This document shows, piece by piece, positions 1-7,627 of a stretch of 64,000 nucleotides of DNA. The stretch covers positions 1-64,000 of the forward strand of contig NZ_JAIAZY010000019.1 in assembly GCF_019459225.1 (NCBI RefSeq), read 5' to 3'. The position numbers were made by a program, and so were the translations under genes. Below the pieces are notes generated by a model that saw only the letters and a list, made by a program, of their open reading frames with translations, did not search any database and was not told the origin of the DNA. Within the stretch, counting starts at the first letter, position 1, and every line of letters starts with the position of its first letter. Source of the DNA: Bacillus sp. IITD106 (GTDB lineage Bacteria > Bacillota > Bacilli > Bacillales > Bacillaceae_C).

Positions 1-51
1 CCAAAAAGTATAATAATGAAAAAAAAGTATCTTTATTTGGGAGAGTGTAAT

Positions 52-858
52 ATGAATCCATTCGTATTTTCATGTATTTGCCCGCATGGGGGAGAAATTA
101 TACCGGAATTACAGGGAGCCAATCCGAAAAGAATGGAGGTGACTCGTGAAAGTTTAACGATGCTAGGAAAAGAAATGGAGGAGGCAAAACCAGATGCGCT
201 GATTGTGTTAACTCCGCATGGTACTCGAATTAACGGGCAGTTTTCAGTTTCAGGCTCGGAAAGAATGGTTGGAACGGTGGATGAAAACGAAGCATCTTTT
301 AATATGGAAAAAGTGGTAGACCGTGAACTGTCTCAAAGTATTGCTGAACATGCCAAAGTTGCTGGGATTCCAGTTGGTGTGATTAATTACGGAACTTCAT
401 CTGGACCAATTTCCTGCTTGCCTCTTGACTGGGGAGCAATTGTTCCGCTTCGCTTCATGCCTGATGTGCCAATCGTTGTGATTACTCCATCGAGAGATCT
501 TTCATTCGAAAAACATTTGGAATTTGGCGAAGCGCTAAGGGAAGCAGTAAAAAAATCCGAAAAGAGAATAGGACTTATCGCAAGCTGCGACTGGTCACAC
601 GCCCATGATAAAATGGGTCCATACGGATATGATCCTGCAGCCAAACAGTTAGATGAAGAAGTGGTGGGATTGATCAAAAATAACCAACTTGAAAAAATGG
701 CAGACTTTGATGAAGATTTTATTGATGCGGCTAAACCAGATGGGATTTGGCAGACCCTTATTCTGGCGGGTGCTATCCGTGAGGAAGAACGAAAAGTGGA
801 GTTTTTATCTTATGAGGCTCCAACGTACTTTGGATTGATTTGCGCTGTCATTCGCTAG
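52..858 (+). CDS. LigB-family (class III extradiol dioxygenase-like / AMMECR-B-like) protein
   Basis: A 268-residue protein of the catalytic LigB superfamily. These are metal-binding folds that include extradiol ring-cleavage dioxygenases and the radical-SAM-associated MEMO-like proteins. Visible candidate metal or active-site histidines lie in CPHGGE near the N-terminus, in TPHGT around residue 60, and in CDWSHAHD around residue 185. I chose the ATG at 52 because GGAGAG at 40-45 sits 6 nt upstream. An in-frame ATG at 16 has no ribosome binding site. It lies just upstream of the TPP riboswitch on the same strand, but no neighbour indicates a substrate. The fold is fairly sure; the reaction is unknown. 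Confidence 0.8.
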   Translation: MNPFVFSCICPHGGEIIPELQGANPKRMEVTRESLTMLGKEMEEAKPDALIVLTPHGTRINGQFSVSGSERMVGTVDENEASFNMEKVVDRELSQSIAEHAKVAGIPVGVINYGTSSGPISCLPLDWGAIVPLRFMPDVPIVVITPSRDLSFEKHLEFGEALREAVKKSEKRIGLIASCDWSHAHDKMGPYGYDPAAKQLDEEVVGLIKNNQLEKMADFDEDFIDAAKPDGIWQTLILAGAIREEERKVEFLSYEAPTYFGLICAVIR

Positions 859-925
859 GCATTGATCGAATGAATTTGAAATAAACTAGGAACTACGGTA
901 TACTATCGCTAACTACATAAAATGT

Positions 926-1015
926 CCGTCCGGGTGCTTGAGTGAATCAGGCTGAGATAGCAGCTATTGTCCGCTGTTGACCGTTAATCTGATCTGGGTA
1001 ATGCCAGCGTAGAGA
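926..1015 (+). promoter_or_regulatory. TPP (thiamine pyrophosphate) riboswitch
   Basis: The aptamer signature is present in order: a GGGTGC-like segment at 932-937, CTGAGA near 952, and the diagnostic CTGATCTGG-GTAATGCCAGCGTAGAGA block at 990-1015. This matches the THI-box consensus. It lies 95 nt upstream of ykoE and is followed directly by a terminator, so control by TPP-dependent premature termination is likely. Confidence 0.95.
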
Positions 1016-1053
1016 ATATTGATCCATTGTGATCTTTTTAGGGCCCTTCTCGA

Positions 1054-1080
1054 CCGTCTGCGCATTCAGACGGCTTTTTT
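1054..1080 (+). terminator. Riboswitch expression-platform terminator
   Basis: A 7-bp stem CCGTCTG / CAGACGG with a 6-nt loop is followed by CTTTTTT. It lies between the TPP aptamer and ykoE and is the expected OFF-state terminator when TPP is bound. Confidence 0.9.
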
Positions 1081-1110
1081 GTATAAAAAAGAGAAAAGGG
1101 GTTAATAAAA

Positions 1111-1677
1111 ATGAAATTGAAATTTACAGATATTCTGATTACAGTCATGATTGGAATTGTTTTTGGCATCATTATGAAATTTTGGGATGATTTATATACG
1201 TTCGTGAAACCAATGCTTCCGGTTGCACGGCAATTAATTTATGGAATGTGGTTTATGGTCGGCCCATTTGCCTTTTTGCTTATTCGCAAGCCAGGGGTTG
1301 CTTTATTATCAAGCGTGTCTGCAGCTGGGCTTTCGGCATTTATTGGCCACGGGATTGAAGTCCTCATTTACGGATTTGTCCAAGGGCTGGGAGCTGAGCT
1401 ATTATTCGCTGGGTTCCGATATAAGAAATTCGGGATTGTCGTGGCAGGATTAGCGGGTATTGCGTCTTGTTTTGCCGGCTTCTTCTTAGATTGGTTCTAT
1501 GGCTATGCGAAATTAGAAGCATGGGCGTTATTTACGAAGTACGGAATACGTGTCATTAGTGCATTCTTATTTACAGGGGTATTTGCCTACTATATCGTTC
1601 GTGCCTTAGAGGAGACGGGTGTAACAAATCTGATTAGACCTGTCTCTAAGGAAGAATATTCAATGCTAGATAAATAG
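1111..1677 (+). CDS. ykoE: ECF transporter S component, thiamine/thiamine-precursor type (YkoE)
   Basis: A 188-residue, very hydrophobic protein with about five or six membrane segments. It resembles YkoE, the substrate-binding (S) subunit of an energy-coupling-factor importer for thiamine or its hydroxymethylpyrimidine precursor. Its length suits the family. It is the first gene after a TPP riboswitch and is followed by the ATPase and the T component, so substrate, complex and regulation agree. An AAAAGGGG ribosome binding site precedes the ATG. Thiamine itself versus HMP or another precursor cannot be settled from sequence. Confidence 0.92.
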   Translation: MKLKFTDILITVMIGIVFGIIMKFWDDLYTFVKPMLPVARQLIYGMWFMVGPFAFLLIRKPGVALLSSVSAAGLSAFIGHGIEVLIYGFVQGLGAELLFAGFRYKKFGIVVAGLAGIASCFAGFFLDWFYGYAKLEAWALFTKYGIRVISAFLFTGVFAYYIVRALEETGVTNLIRPVSKEEYSMLDK

Positions 1678-1738
1678 TTTTATATTGGTTGGGAAGGGCC
1701 TTTGAAACTCTTATTATTTCGAAAAGCTGGTGATTTCA

Positions 1739-3241
1739 TTGAATAAAAAACAACAGGATACGATAATGGGAGTTTCGAATTTACGATTAAAATTTCCAGG
1801 AGAGCCATCTTTGATTTTCAAAGATCTCTCCTTTACCGTTTTAAAAGGAGAAAAGGTATTACTACTAGGGCCAAGCGGCTGTGGAAAATCAACCTTGCTC
1901 CAAGTATTAAGCGGGCTTGTTCCGAATTCGATTGAAGTTCCCCTCAAATATGATGCAATCGAACTTCCAAAATCATGGGGATTTGTTTTTCAAGATCCCG
2001 ATACACAATTTTGTATGCCTTACGTGGACGAAGAACTAGCATTTGTGTTGGAAAACTTGAATATACCACGGGAACAAATGGATGAAATGATCAAAGAGGC
2101 ACTTGTACGAGTAGGCTTAGGCGCATTAGACGTGCATACGCCGATACAGGATCTTTCACAAGGAATGAAGCAGCGTTTGGCTCTAGCTTCGGTCTTATTG
2201 CTTCAGCCGGATGTGCTTTTTCTTGATGAGCCGTCTGCTTTATTAGATCCAGAAGGAACCGTTCAAATCTGGGATTCGGTGAAGGAAGTAGCAGGAGATA
2301 AAACGGTTGTCATCGTTGAGCATAAAATTGCTCAAATTGCTGATTGGGTTGATCGGGTTGTACTGTTCAATCATGTAGGAGAAATGATTGCCGACGGGCT
2401 TCCTTCTGTCATTTTTGAAAAATATCGTGAAGAACTGATCCAATATGGGATTTGGTATCCAGAAGTGTGGCAGGATTACCTTGTATCGGAGAATTTTAAA
2501 AGTATCGAAGAAAATAGAAAGCAAGAAAGTCTTTCAACCTCGCCAATCATTAAGCTTCAAGATTTTAAAGGATACCGAGGAAAAACGGAAAAATTAACGA
2601 TCCAAGAGGCAGAGGTTAGACAAGGTAGTTGGGTAGCGATTATAGGTGAGAACGGAGCTGGAAAAAGTACATTCCTGCTCTCATTAATGCAATTACTCCG
2701 CACAACAGGCGTATACGAAGTAAATGGAAAGCAGATTGACATAGATAAAAAGAAAAAAACTCCACCAAAAGGGCTTTCACTCGTTTTTCAAAATCCCGAG
2801 CTTCAATTTGTGACGAATTCCGTATTTGATGAAATTGCCTTCTCATATACAATATCGGGATTACCTGATACGGAAATCCGTGAGAAAGTATTGGATTTAT
2901 TAAATATTTTCCAAATCCACGTCAACGAAGAACGTCATCCTTTTCAATTATCAATCGGACAAAAGCGCAGGCTTAGCGTAGCCACTGCTTTTGCCCAAGG
3001 TTCTGAAGTTCTATTATTGGATGAACCTACGTTTGGCCAGGATGCCCGAAACACTTTTATTATGTTAGAACAACTGGAAGAATTGCGCAAAAATGGAACG
3101 ACCATCATCATGGTCACTCACGATATGATGATCGCTGAACAGTTTGCGACGGAAGTTTGGACGATTGATAAAGGTAAAATGATTCAGCAGGAGCAAAAAC
3201 GAAAGGAGAATGCATATGCAGGAATGGTTTACACCCGTTAG
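1739..3241 (+). CDS. ykoD: ECF transporter duplicated ATP-binding protein (YkoD)
   Basis: About 500 residues with two fused ABC ATPase domains, which power the thiamine-type ECF importer. Domain 1 has Walker A GPSGCGKST, signature LSQGMKQR and Walker B VLFLDEPSALLD. Domain 2 has GENGAGKST, LSIGQKRR and VLLLDEPTFGQD. Both halves look catalytically complete. The start is uncertain: a GTG at 1730 lacks a ribosome binding site, while the TTG at 1739 has GGTGA 5 nt upstream and is preferred. The 3-prime end overlaps ykoC by 26 nt, implying translational coupling. Confidence 0.92.
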   Translation: MNKKQQDTIMGVSNLRLKFPGEPSLIFKDLSFTVLKGEKVLLLGPSGCGKSTLLQVLSGLVPNSIEVPLKYDAIELPKSWGFVFQDPDTQFCMPYVDEELAFVLENLNIPREQMDEMIKEALVRVGLGALDVHTPIQDLSQGMKQRLALASVLLLQPDVLFLDEPSALLDPEGTVQIWDSVKEVAGDKTVVIVEHKIAQIADWVDRVVLFNHVGEMIADGLPSVIFEKYREELIQYGIWYPEVWQDYLVSENFKSIEENRKQESLSTSPIIKLQDFKGYRGKTEKLTIQEAEVRQGSWVAIIGENGAGKSTFLLSLMQLLRTTGVYEVNGKQIDIDKKKKTPPKGLSLVFQNPELQFVTNSVFDEIAFSYTISGLPDTEIREKVLDLLNIFQIHVNEERHPFQLSIGQKRRLSVATAFAQGSEVLLLDEPTFGQDARNTFIMLEQLEELRKNGTTIIMVTHDMMIAEQFATEVWTIDKGKMIQQEQKRKENAYAGMVYTR

Positions 3242-3977
3242 AGAGACATGGCTTTATCGTGTTAACCCTGCACTGAAATTCGCTTTGTTTTTTGCTTTAC
3301 TTTTGGTCGTCTTATTCAATCAAAATATTGCCTTCACCTTCAATCAAATGATTTTATATGGAATCCTGTTATATGGTTTTAGCGGCTATTCGTGGAGGAA
3401 ATTAGTACTCTTGTCCCTGCCTATTATCCTTTCATTTTTCTCATCAGCGCTGACGATGATGTTATTTGGAAAAGGGGAGACGGTTTGGTGGTCTTGGGGC
3501 CTCATTAAAATATCTGAGGAAAGCTTTAACTACGGATTATTATTAGGATACAAAACGGCTTGTTTTGGCTTTTTAGGCCTGGCCTTCGTATTGACTTCTC
3601 GGCCAATTCTCTTTTTCTATGCGCTTATGCAACAGTTTCGTCTCCCATCTAAATATGCATATAGTTTCATTGCTTCGATTCGCATGATTCCTGTAATTGT
3701 CGATGAATTGCAAACGAGGACTAATGCGCTTAAAGTACGGGGCGTTCAATTTTCTAAAGGAATAAAAGGCTATTTTGAAAGATTAAGAATGTACACCGTA
3801 CCGCTATTTGCACAAAGTATACGCAGAGCCCAAAGGGTAGCAGTCGCTATGGAGGCAAAACGTTATCAAATGGGGGCAAAGAGAACGTATTTTTATCCAA
3901 CAACGTATTCGAAAATGGATATCGTGTTTGTAGTAATTATGACGATTTCCTTTGTTTCTGCCTATTTGTTGGCTTAA
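3216..3977 (+). CDS. ykoC: ECF transporter T component, transmembrane coupling protein (YkoC)
   Basis: A 253-residue membrane protein of the CbiQ/EcfT family, which links the S component to the two ATPase domains. Several N-terminal hydrophobic segments precede a cytoplasmic basic helical region. The coupling-helix type motifs appear as ALKVRGVQF near residue 170 and AMEAKRYQMG near residue 215. ATG 3216 is preferred over ATG 3210 because AAAGGAG at 3202-3208 is then correctly spaced. It is the last gene of the riboswitch-controlled operon. Confidence 0.92.
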   Translation: MQEWFTPVRETWLYRVNPALKFALFFALLLVVLFNQNIAFTFNQMILYGILLYGFSGYSWRKLVLLSLPIILSFFSSALTMMLFGKGETVWWSWGLIKISEESFNYGLLLGYKTACFGFLGLAFVLTSRPILFFYALMQQFRLPSKYAYSFIASIRMIPVIVDELQTRTNALKVRGVQFSKGIKGYFERLRMYTVPLFAQSIRRAQRVAVAMEAKRYQMGAKRTYFYPTTYSKMDIVFVVIMTISFVSAYLLA

Positions 3978-4030
3978 TATGATACGATGGGCATTAGTGG
4001 AAATAATGGAATACTGGAGGAAATGCAATA

Positions 4031-4369
4031 ATGTCTAATTTACCAAATTGCCCTAAGTGCAATTCAGAATATACGTATGAGGATGGAAGTCTTCTCGTTT
4101 GCCCGGAGTGTGCCTATGAGTGGAGTTTGCAAGAAGGTGGAAGCTCGGACGACGAAAAGGTTGTAAAAGACGCTCATGGAAATGTACTAAACGATGGCGA
4201 CGCTGTCACGATTATAAAGGATCTAAAAGTAAAAGGGAGTTCTTCCGTTTTAAAGCTTGGTACGAAAGTAAAAAGTATTCGTTTAATCGATGGCGATCAT
4301 AACATTGACTGCAAAATTGATGGCTTTGGAGCAATGAAGTTAAAATCCGAGTTTGTAAAGAAGGCGTAA
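4031..4369 (+). CDS. PhnA/YjdM-family zinc-ribbon protein
   Basis: A 112-residue protein of the PhnA (YjdM) family. The N-terminus has a zinc ribbon with CPKC and CPEC pairs (about residues 8-27), followed by the typical C-terminal domain with [11 protein letters not shown] and [11 protein letters not shown] motifs. Despite the historical name, the family has no proven phosphonate-degrading role, so the function should be treated as unknown. It is a single gene with AATACTGGAGG upstream and its own terminator. Confidence 0.9.
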   Translation: MSNLPNCPKCNSEYTYEDGSLLVCPECAYEWSLQEGGSSDDEKVVKDAHGNVLNDGDAVTIIKDLKVKGSSSVLKLGTKVKSIRLIDGDHNIDCKIDGFGAMKLKSEFVKKA

Positions 4370-4391
4370 CAGCTAAATAGTAATTTTACGA

Positions 4392-4419
4392 GTCAGGCAT
4401 TTTTGCTTGGCTTTTTTTC
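4392..4419 (+). terminator. Terminator after the PhnA-like gene
   Basis: An 8-bp stem 4392-4399 / 4404-4411 (GTCAGGCA with TGCTTGGC, including G-U pairs) with a TTTT loop is followed by seven T residues. Confidence 0.8.
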
Positions 4420-4548
4420 TCTTCTTAGACCAATTTTCCACAATAAAAATGCACCACTCACGCAAGAAATTTTCGGTTCAAGGAAGCTTTTATCGTGTAC
4501 ACTCTATACTAAGAGATACGAAAAAATATAAAAATGAGCGGTGATTAA

Positions 4549-6015
4549 ATGGAAGAATCAAGTCGATTTAATTGGCTATTTGACACAATAACGACTCATA
4601 CACTCGATATCATTGCAATTGTTGATCAAAATCGGAGAGTGCGATTCACGACCCCCATGTTTTTTGAGATTTTTGGGTCTAGTCTTGAAGGAAATCCAGA
4701 TTTAGATATTTTTGATGTCGTACATCCGGAAGACCGGGAATGGTTAATGGGAAGGCATAAAAATGTCATCGCAACGCAGCAGAAATCATCAACAGAGTAT
4801 AGAGTAATTGATAAGTATGGAGAGATTAGACATTTCGAGTGCAAGACTACTCCTATTCCAGATACAGAAGATAATTTGACAGTCGTAGCAATAAGAGACA
4901 TAACAGAAAGAAAATTAATGGAGAGTGAGCTTCAACGCAGGAAAAACCGCTATGAAGTTTTACAAAAAAGTTTAAGAGATTATTCGCAAGATTTGTCCGC
5001 CGTGATGAAGGTTACTGATTTAGAGGATCGATTATTGAAAGAGGTCCGCTTTATCTTACCTATGTCTGAACCTAAAATTCTTGAACATGATAATAAAGAA
5101 AATTTGGATGAAGTGGATTTCTTTCTACAGCAAATCGTAATAGGAAAATTGGAAAGAATAAAGGACCAGTATTTTATTAAAATAGGAGATAAAAAGAACT
5201 GTTCCTACATCCTTTCGTTACAAACGTCTTCTATCCAAGATTCTATGGAATCCATTTGGCTGGAAACGTTGGTTTATTATACGGTAATGGTGTTTGAGAA
5301 TTTAAATGTCATAGAAAATTTAATGAATCAATTGGAAACAGCTTTGCAAAGAAATGAGACTCCGCAGTGGGTATTAAGGTTGTTATTTAATCTCCAGGAG
5401 CAGCAACGATTAAATTTATCCAGTGATTTGCATGACACGGTACTCCAAGATCAAATAGATTTGTATAGAAGATTGGAAGCGCTTTTGAATCGATATGAAA
5501 TAGAAGCTGAGATCAAAACCCAGCTTAAAGCGATTGAACAAGGCTTACTTGATACGATCCATCAAATAAGAATGACATGCAATGAATTGCGTCCGCCGCT
5601 ACTTAGAGAATTAGGGTTAGAAAGAGCATTAGAAAACCTATTTGACCATACCCAAGTTTCATCGACCTTTAAAATTAATTTTCAAACGGAGAATACAACG
5701 GACCTTATATTAAGTGAAGAATTAACGATAGGAATCTATCGAATTGTACAAGAATTATTAAATAACGCGGCAAAGCACTCCAATGCCACTAGTTTGAATT
5801 TTTGCTTGATTAAAGATGGCCCATTAAAAATCATATACTCTGATAATGGTGAAGGATTTGATACGAGCAAGCTAAATCCTTCTTTTAACAATATGGGACT
5901 AACGAGTATGAGGCAAAGAGTTCAAAGCCTTAACGGTTGTATTGAATTTCATTCACAATTAAATCAGGGGTTAAAAGTGTTAATAGAATTTCCAAACTTT
6001 AGAGATGGAGCATGA
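4549..6015 (+). CDS. PAS-domain sensor histidine kinase, ComP/NarX-type (HisKA_3)
   Basis: A 488-residue kinase with no clear membrane segment, so probably cytoplasmic. An N-terminal PAS/PAC module (about residues 5-125, with FFEIFGSSL and VVAIRDITERK) is followed by a linker. A HisKA_3 dimerisation domain comes next, with the phospho-acceptor H295 in DLHDTVLQDQ, then a HATPase domain with LNNAAKHSNA, DNGEGFD and GLTSMRQR. The LHDTVLQDQ box and the adjacent ComA-like regulator place it in the ComP/DegS group. Unlike ComP it lacks the multi-pass membrane sensor, so the signal is probably intracellular. The downstream regulator begins 22 nt later. Ligand unknown. Confidence 0.9.
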   Translation: MEESSRFNWLFDTITTHTLDIIAIVDQNRRVRFTTPMFFEIFGSSLEGNPDLDIFDVVHPEDREWLMGRHKNVIATQQKSSTEYRVIDKYGEIRHFECKTTPIPDTEDNLTVVAIRDITERKLMESELQRRKNRYEVLQKSLRDYSQDLSAVMKVTDLEDRLLKEVRFILPMSEPKILEHDNKENLDEVDFFLQQIVIGKLERIKDQYFIKIGDKKNCSYILSLQTSSIQDSMESIWLETLVYYTVMVFENLNVIENLMNQLETALQRNETPQWVLRLLFNLQEQQRLNLSSDLHDTVLQDQIDLYRRLEALLNRYEIEAEIKTQLKAIEQGLLDTIHQIRMTCNELRPPLLRELGLERALENLFDHTQVSSTFKINFQTENTTDLILSEELTIGIYRIVQELLNNAAKHSNATSLNFCLIKDGPLKIIYSDNGEGFDTSKLNPSFNNMGLTSMRQRVQSLNGCIEFHSQLNQGLKVLIEFPNFRDGA

Positions 6016-6037
6016 TATATAAGGAGAAGTGATACAA

Positions 6038-6688
6038 ATGATTAACATACTGATAGTGGATGACCATTTATCCATTATTGAGGGGACGAAAATGCTTTTA
6101 GAGCAAGAGCCAGATTTTAGAATCAAGATTGAAAATAGCTCATTAAGAGTTATGGATGAAATCAAACTGAATCAATATGATGTTTTACTCTTTGACTTAT
6201 ACATGCCCCACGTCAACGGATTGGAACTTACTAAAAAAGCATTATCGTATAATCCGGATTTAACCATACTCATCTATACAGGATTTGATATTAAACCCCA
6301 TTTTAATTTATTGGTAGAAGCAGGTGTCTCGGGATTTTTATCAAAAACGTCTTCACGCGAAGAACTTGTGACTGGCATTCGATGCGCCTTAAGGCAACAG
6401 GTTGTGTTGCCGCTATCATTAGTAAGAGAATTGCGAAGACCAGGAATCATAGCAAGTGGTAGTAATTCACAAGAAAAAGTCGTTCTTAGTTCGTTGGAGG
6501 AAGAAATTCTCTCTGAGCTTGCGAAAGGAAAAAGTACTAGGGAAATTTCTGCAAAATTAGCGATGAGTCAAAGATCGTTAGAGTATAATTTAACATCCCT
6601 TTATCAAAAATTTGGTGTTAGAACGAGAGTAGACACTGTACAAAAAGCAAAGGATCTTGGATTAATTCCTGAAGAAGAATTGAAATAA
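6038..6688 (+). CDS. ComA-like LuxR/NarL-family response regulator
   Basis: A 216-residue response regulator. The receiver domain (about residues 1-120) has the acidic pair VDDH, the phospho-acceptor D53 in LLFDLYMP and the conserved Lys in FLSKTSS. The C-terminal LuxR-type helix-turn-helix has LAKGKSTREISAKLAMSQRS. The string IIEGTKMLLEQ and the overall pattern resemble ComA. ATG 6038 is used because AAGGAGA at 6021-6027 suits it, whereas the upstream GTG 6029 is too close. It pairs with the preceding kinase. Candidate binding sites lie upstream of the next ABC operon and the exporter gene. Confidence 0.9.
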   Translation: MINILIVDDHLSIIEGTKMLLEQEPDFRIKIENSSLRVMDEIKLNQYDVLLFDLYMPHVNGLELTKKALSYNPDLTILIYTGFDIKPHFNLLVEAGVSGFLSKTSSREELVTGIRCALRQQVVLPLSLVRELRRPGIIASGSNSQEKVVLSSLEEEILSELAKGKSTREISAKLAMSQRSLEYNLTSLYQKFGVRTRVDTVQKAKDLGLIPEEELK

Positions 6689-6695
6689 ATTAATA

Positions 6696-6746
6696 AAAGA
6701 CTATTACAAGTGGTTGGAAAACATCCATTTGTAATAGTCTTTTTAT
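6696..6746 (+). terminator. Terminator after the two-component operon
   Basis: A perfect 14-bp inverted repeat (6696-6709 with 6729-6742) of sequence AAAGACTATTACAA is followed by a T-rich tract. It separates the kinase-regulator pair from the ABC operon. Confidence 0.9.
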
Positions 6747-6771
6747 TTTATATGGCAACGTTGCAAAACAT

Positions 6772-6849
6772 ATTCGGAGGCACCCCAAATTTCTGCGGTG
6801 TCTGTTCATATTGTCTGCGGTTTGTATTGAATGGAATCGCCGTACAATG
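6772..6849 (+). promoter_or_regulatory. Activator-type promoter with three TGCGG-like boxes, upstream of the ABC transporter
   Basis: Boxes ATTCGG (6772), CTGCGG (6793) and CTGCGG (6815) are spaced 21 and 22 bp, about two helical turns each. A -10 hexamer TACAAT lies at 6843-6848 inside AATCGCCGTACAATG, and no good -35 is visible. The same spacing and the same 15-nt segment occur upstream of the exporter at 11658. TTGCGG is the known ComA half-site in B. subtilis, so the neighbouring ComA-like regulator is the likely activator; this is inference. Confidence 0.65.
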
Positions 6850-6910
6850 TAATCAACTTAGAGAGTTTCCCGAATATTACGTTAAAAAATGAAAAATGGA
6901 GGGTGTTTTT

Positions 6911-7627
6911 ATGATTTCGATTCAAAATGTGTCAAAGGTTTATTCTTTAGAGTCCGGTGATTTTTTTGCATTAAAACAGAACAATGTCCGCATCAAAAAT
7001 GGTGAGTTCGTAGCCATTATGGGTCCTAGTGGATCTGGGAAAAGTACACTGCTGCAATTAATGGGTGGGTTGGACTTGCCGACGTCAGGAGAATTGATTG
7101 TTGATGGTGTTCATTTAAACAAGTTGAATGAAAAAGAACGAACGCTTTTCCGTCGAACAAAGGTAGGGTTTGTCTTTCAAAATTATCAACTGTTGCCTAT
7201 GATGACTGTTGCTGAAAATATCGCACTCTCCCTATCAGCTAATAAAACTTCTAAAGATGAGATTTTACATCGAGTTAAGCAGCTGATGAAGGATGTAAAC
7301 CTGGAAGGGAAGGAATCACAGTTTCCGTCCCAGCTAAGTGGAGGTCAGCAACAACGGGTAGCCATTGCGAGAGCACTTGCTATGAAGCCTCAATTAATTT
7401 TGACAGATGAGCCTACAGGAAATCTAGATCAAAAAAATGGAAGCGATGTTTTGCAATTACTTTCCAAGTTGAATAAGGAAGAAAAAATTACGATTGTGAT
7501 GGTGACCCACGATGAGCAGGCTGCTGCTGTTGCAGATCGCATCATCTTAATAAGGGATGGAGAAATTGTACAGGATCGCAGAAAGGGAGTGGCTGGGAAT
7601 GAATCATTGGCTAGTAGCATGGCGTAA
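6911..7627 (+). CDS. ABC transporter ATP-binding protein (MacB/LolD type)
   Basis: A 238-residue ATPase of the MacB/LolD/FtsE family. Motifs are Walker A GPSGSGKST, Q-loop FVFQNYQLL, signature LSGGQQQRVAIARAL and Walker B LILTDEPTGNLD with an H-loop VTHDEQA. Enzymes of this family drive mechanotransmission or export through FtsX-type permeases. ATG 6911 has GGAGGG at 6898-6903; an upstream in-frame ATG at 6896 overlaps that site and is rejected. The end overlaps the permease start by 29 nt. Confidence 0.93.
   Translation: MISIQNVSKVYSLESGDFFALKQNNVRIKNGEFVAIMGPSGSGKSTLLQLMGGLDLPTSGELIVDGVHLNKLNEKERTLFRRTKVGFVFQNYQLLPMMTVAENIALSLSANKTSKDEILHRVKQLMKDVNLEGKESQFPSQLSGGQQQRVAIARALAMKPQLILTDEPTGNLDQKNGSDVLQLLSKLNKEEKITIVMVTHDEQAAAVADRIILIRDGEIVQDRRKGVAGNESLASSMA

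Noticed and set aside
6772-6849. Triple boxes read as a CRISPR or tandem repeat
   Set aside because: Only the six-base boxes recur; the intervening DNA is not repeated, and the spacing fits regulator sites.
6710-6892. 60-codon ORF on the plus strand after the ComA-like gene
   Set aside because: It overlaps the terminator and the triple-box promoter, has no ribosome binding site and no recognisable family.
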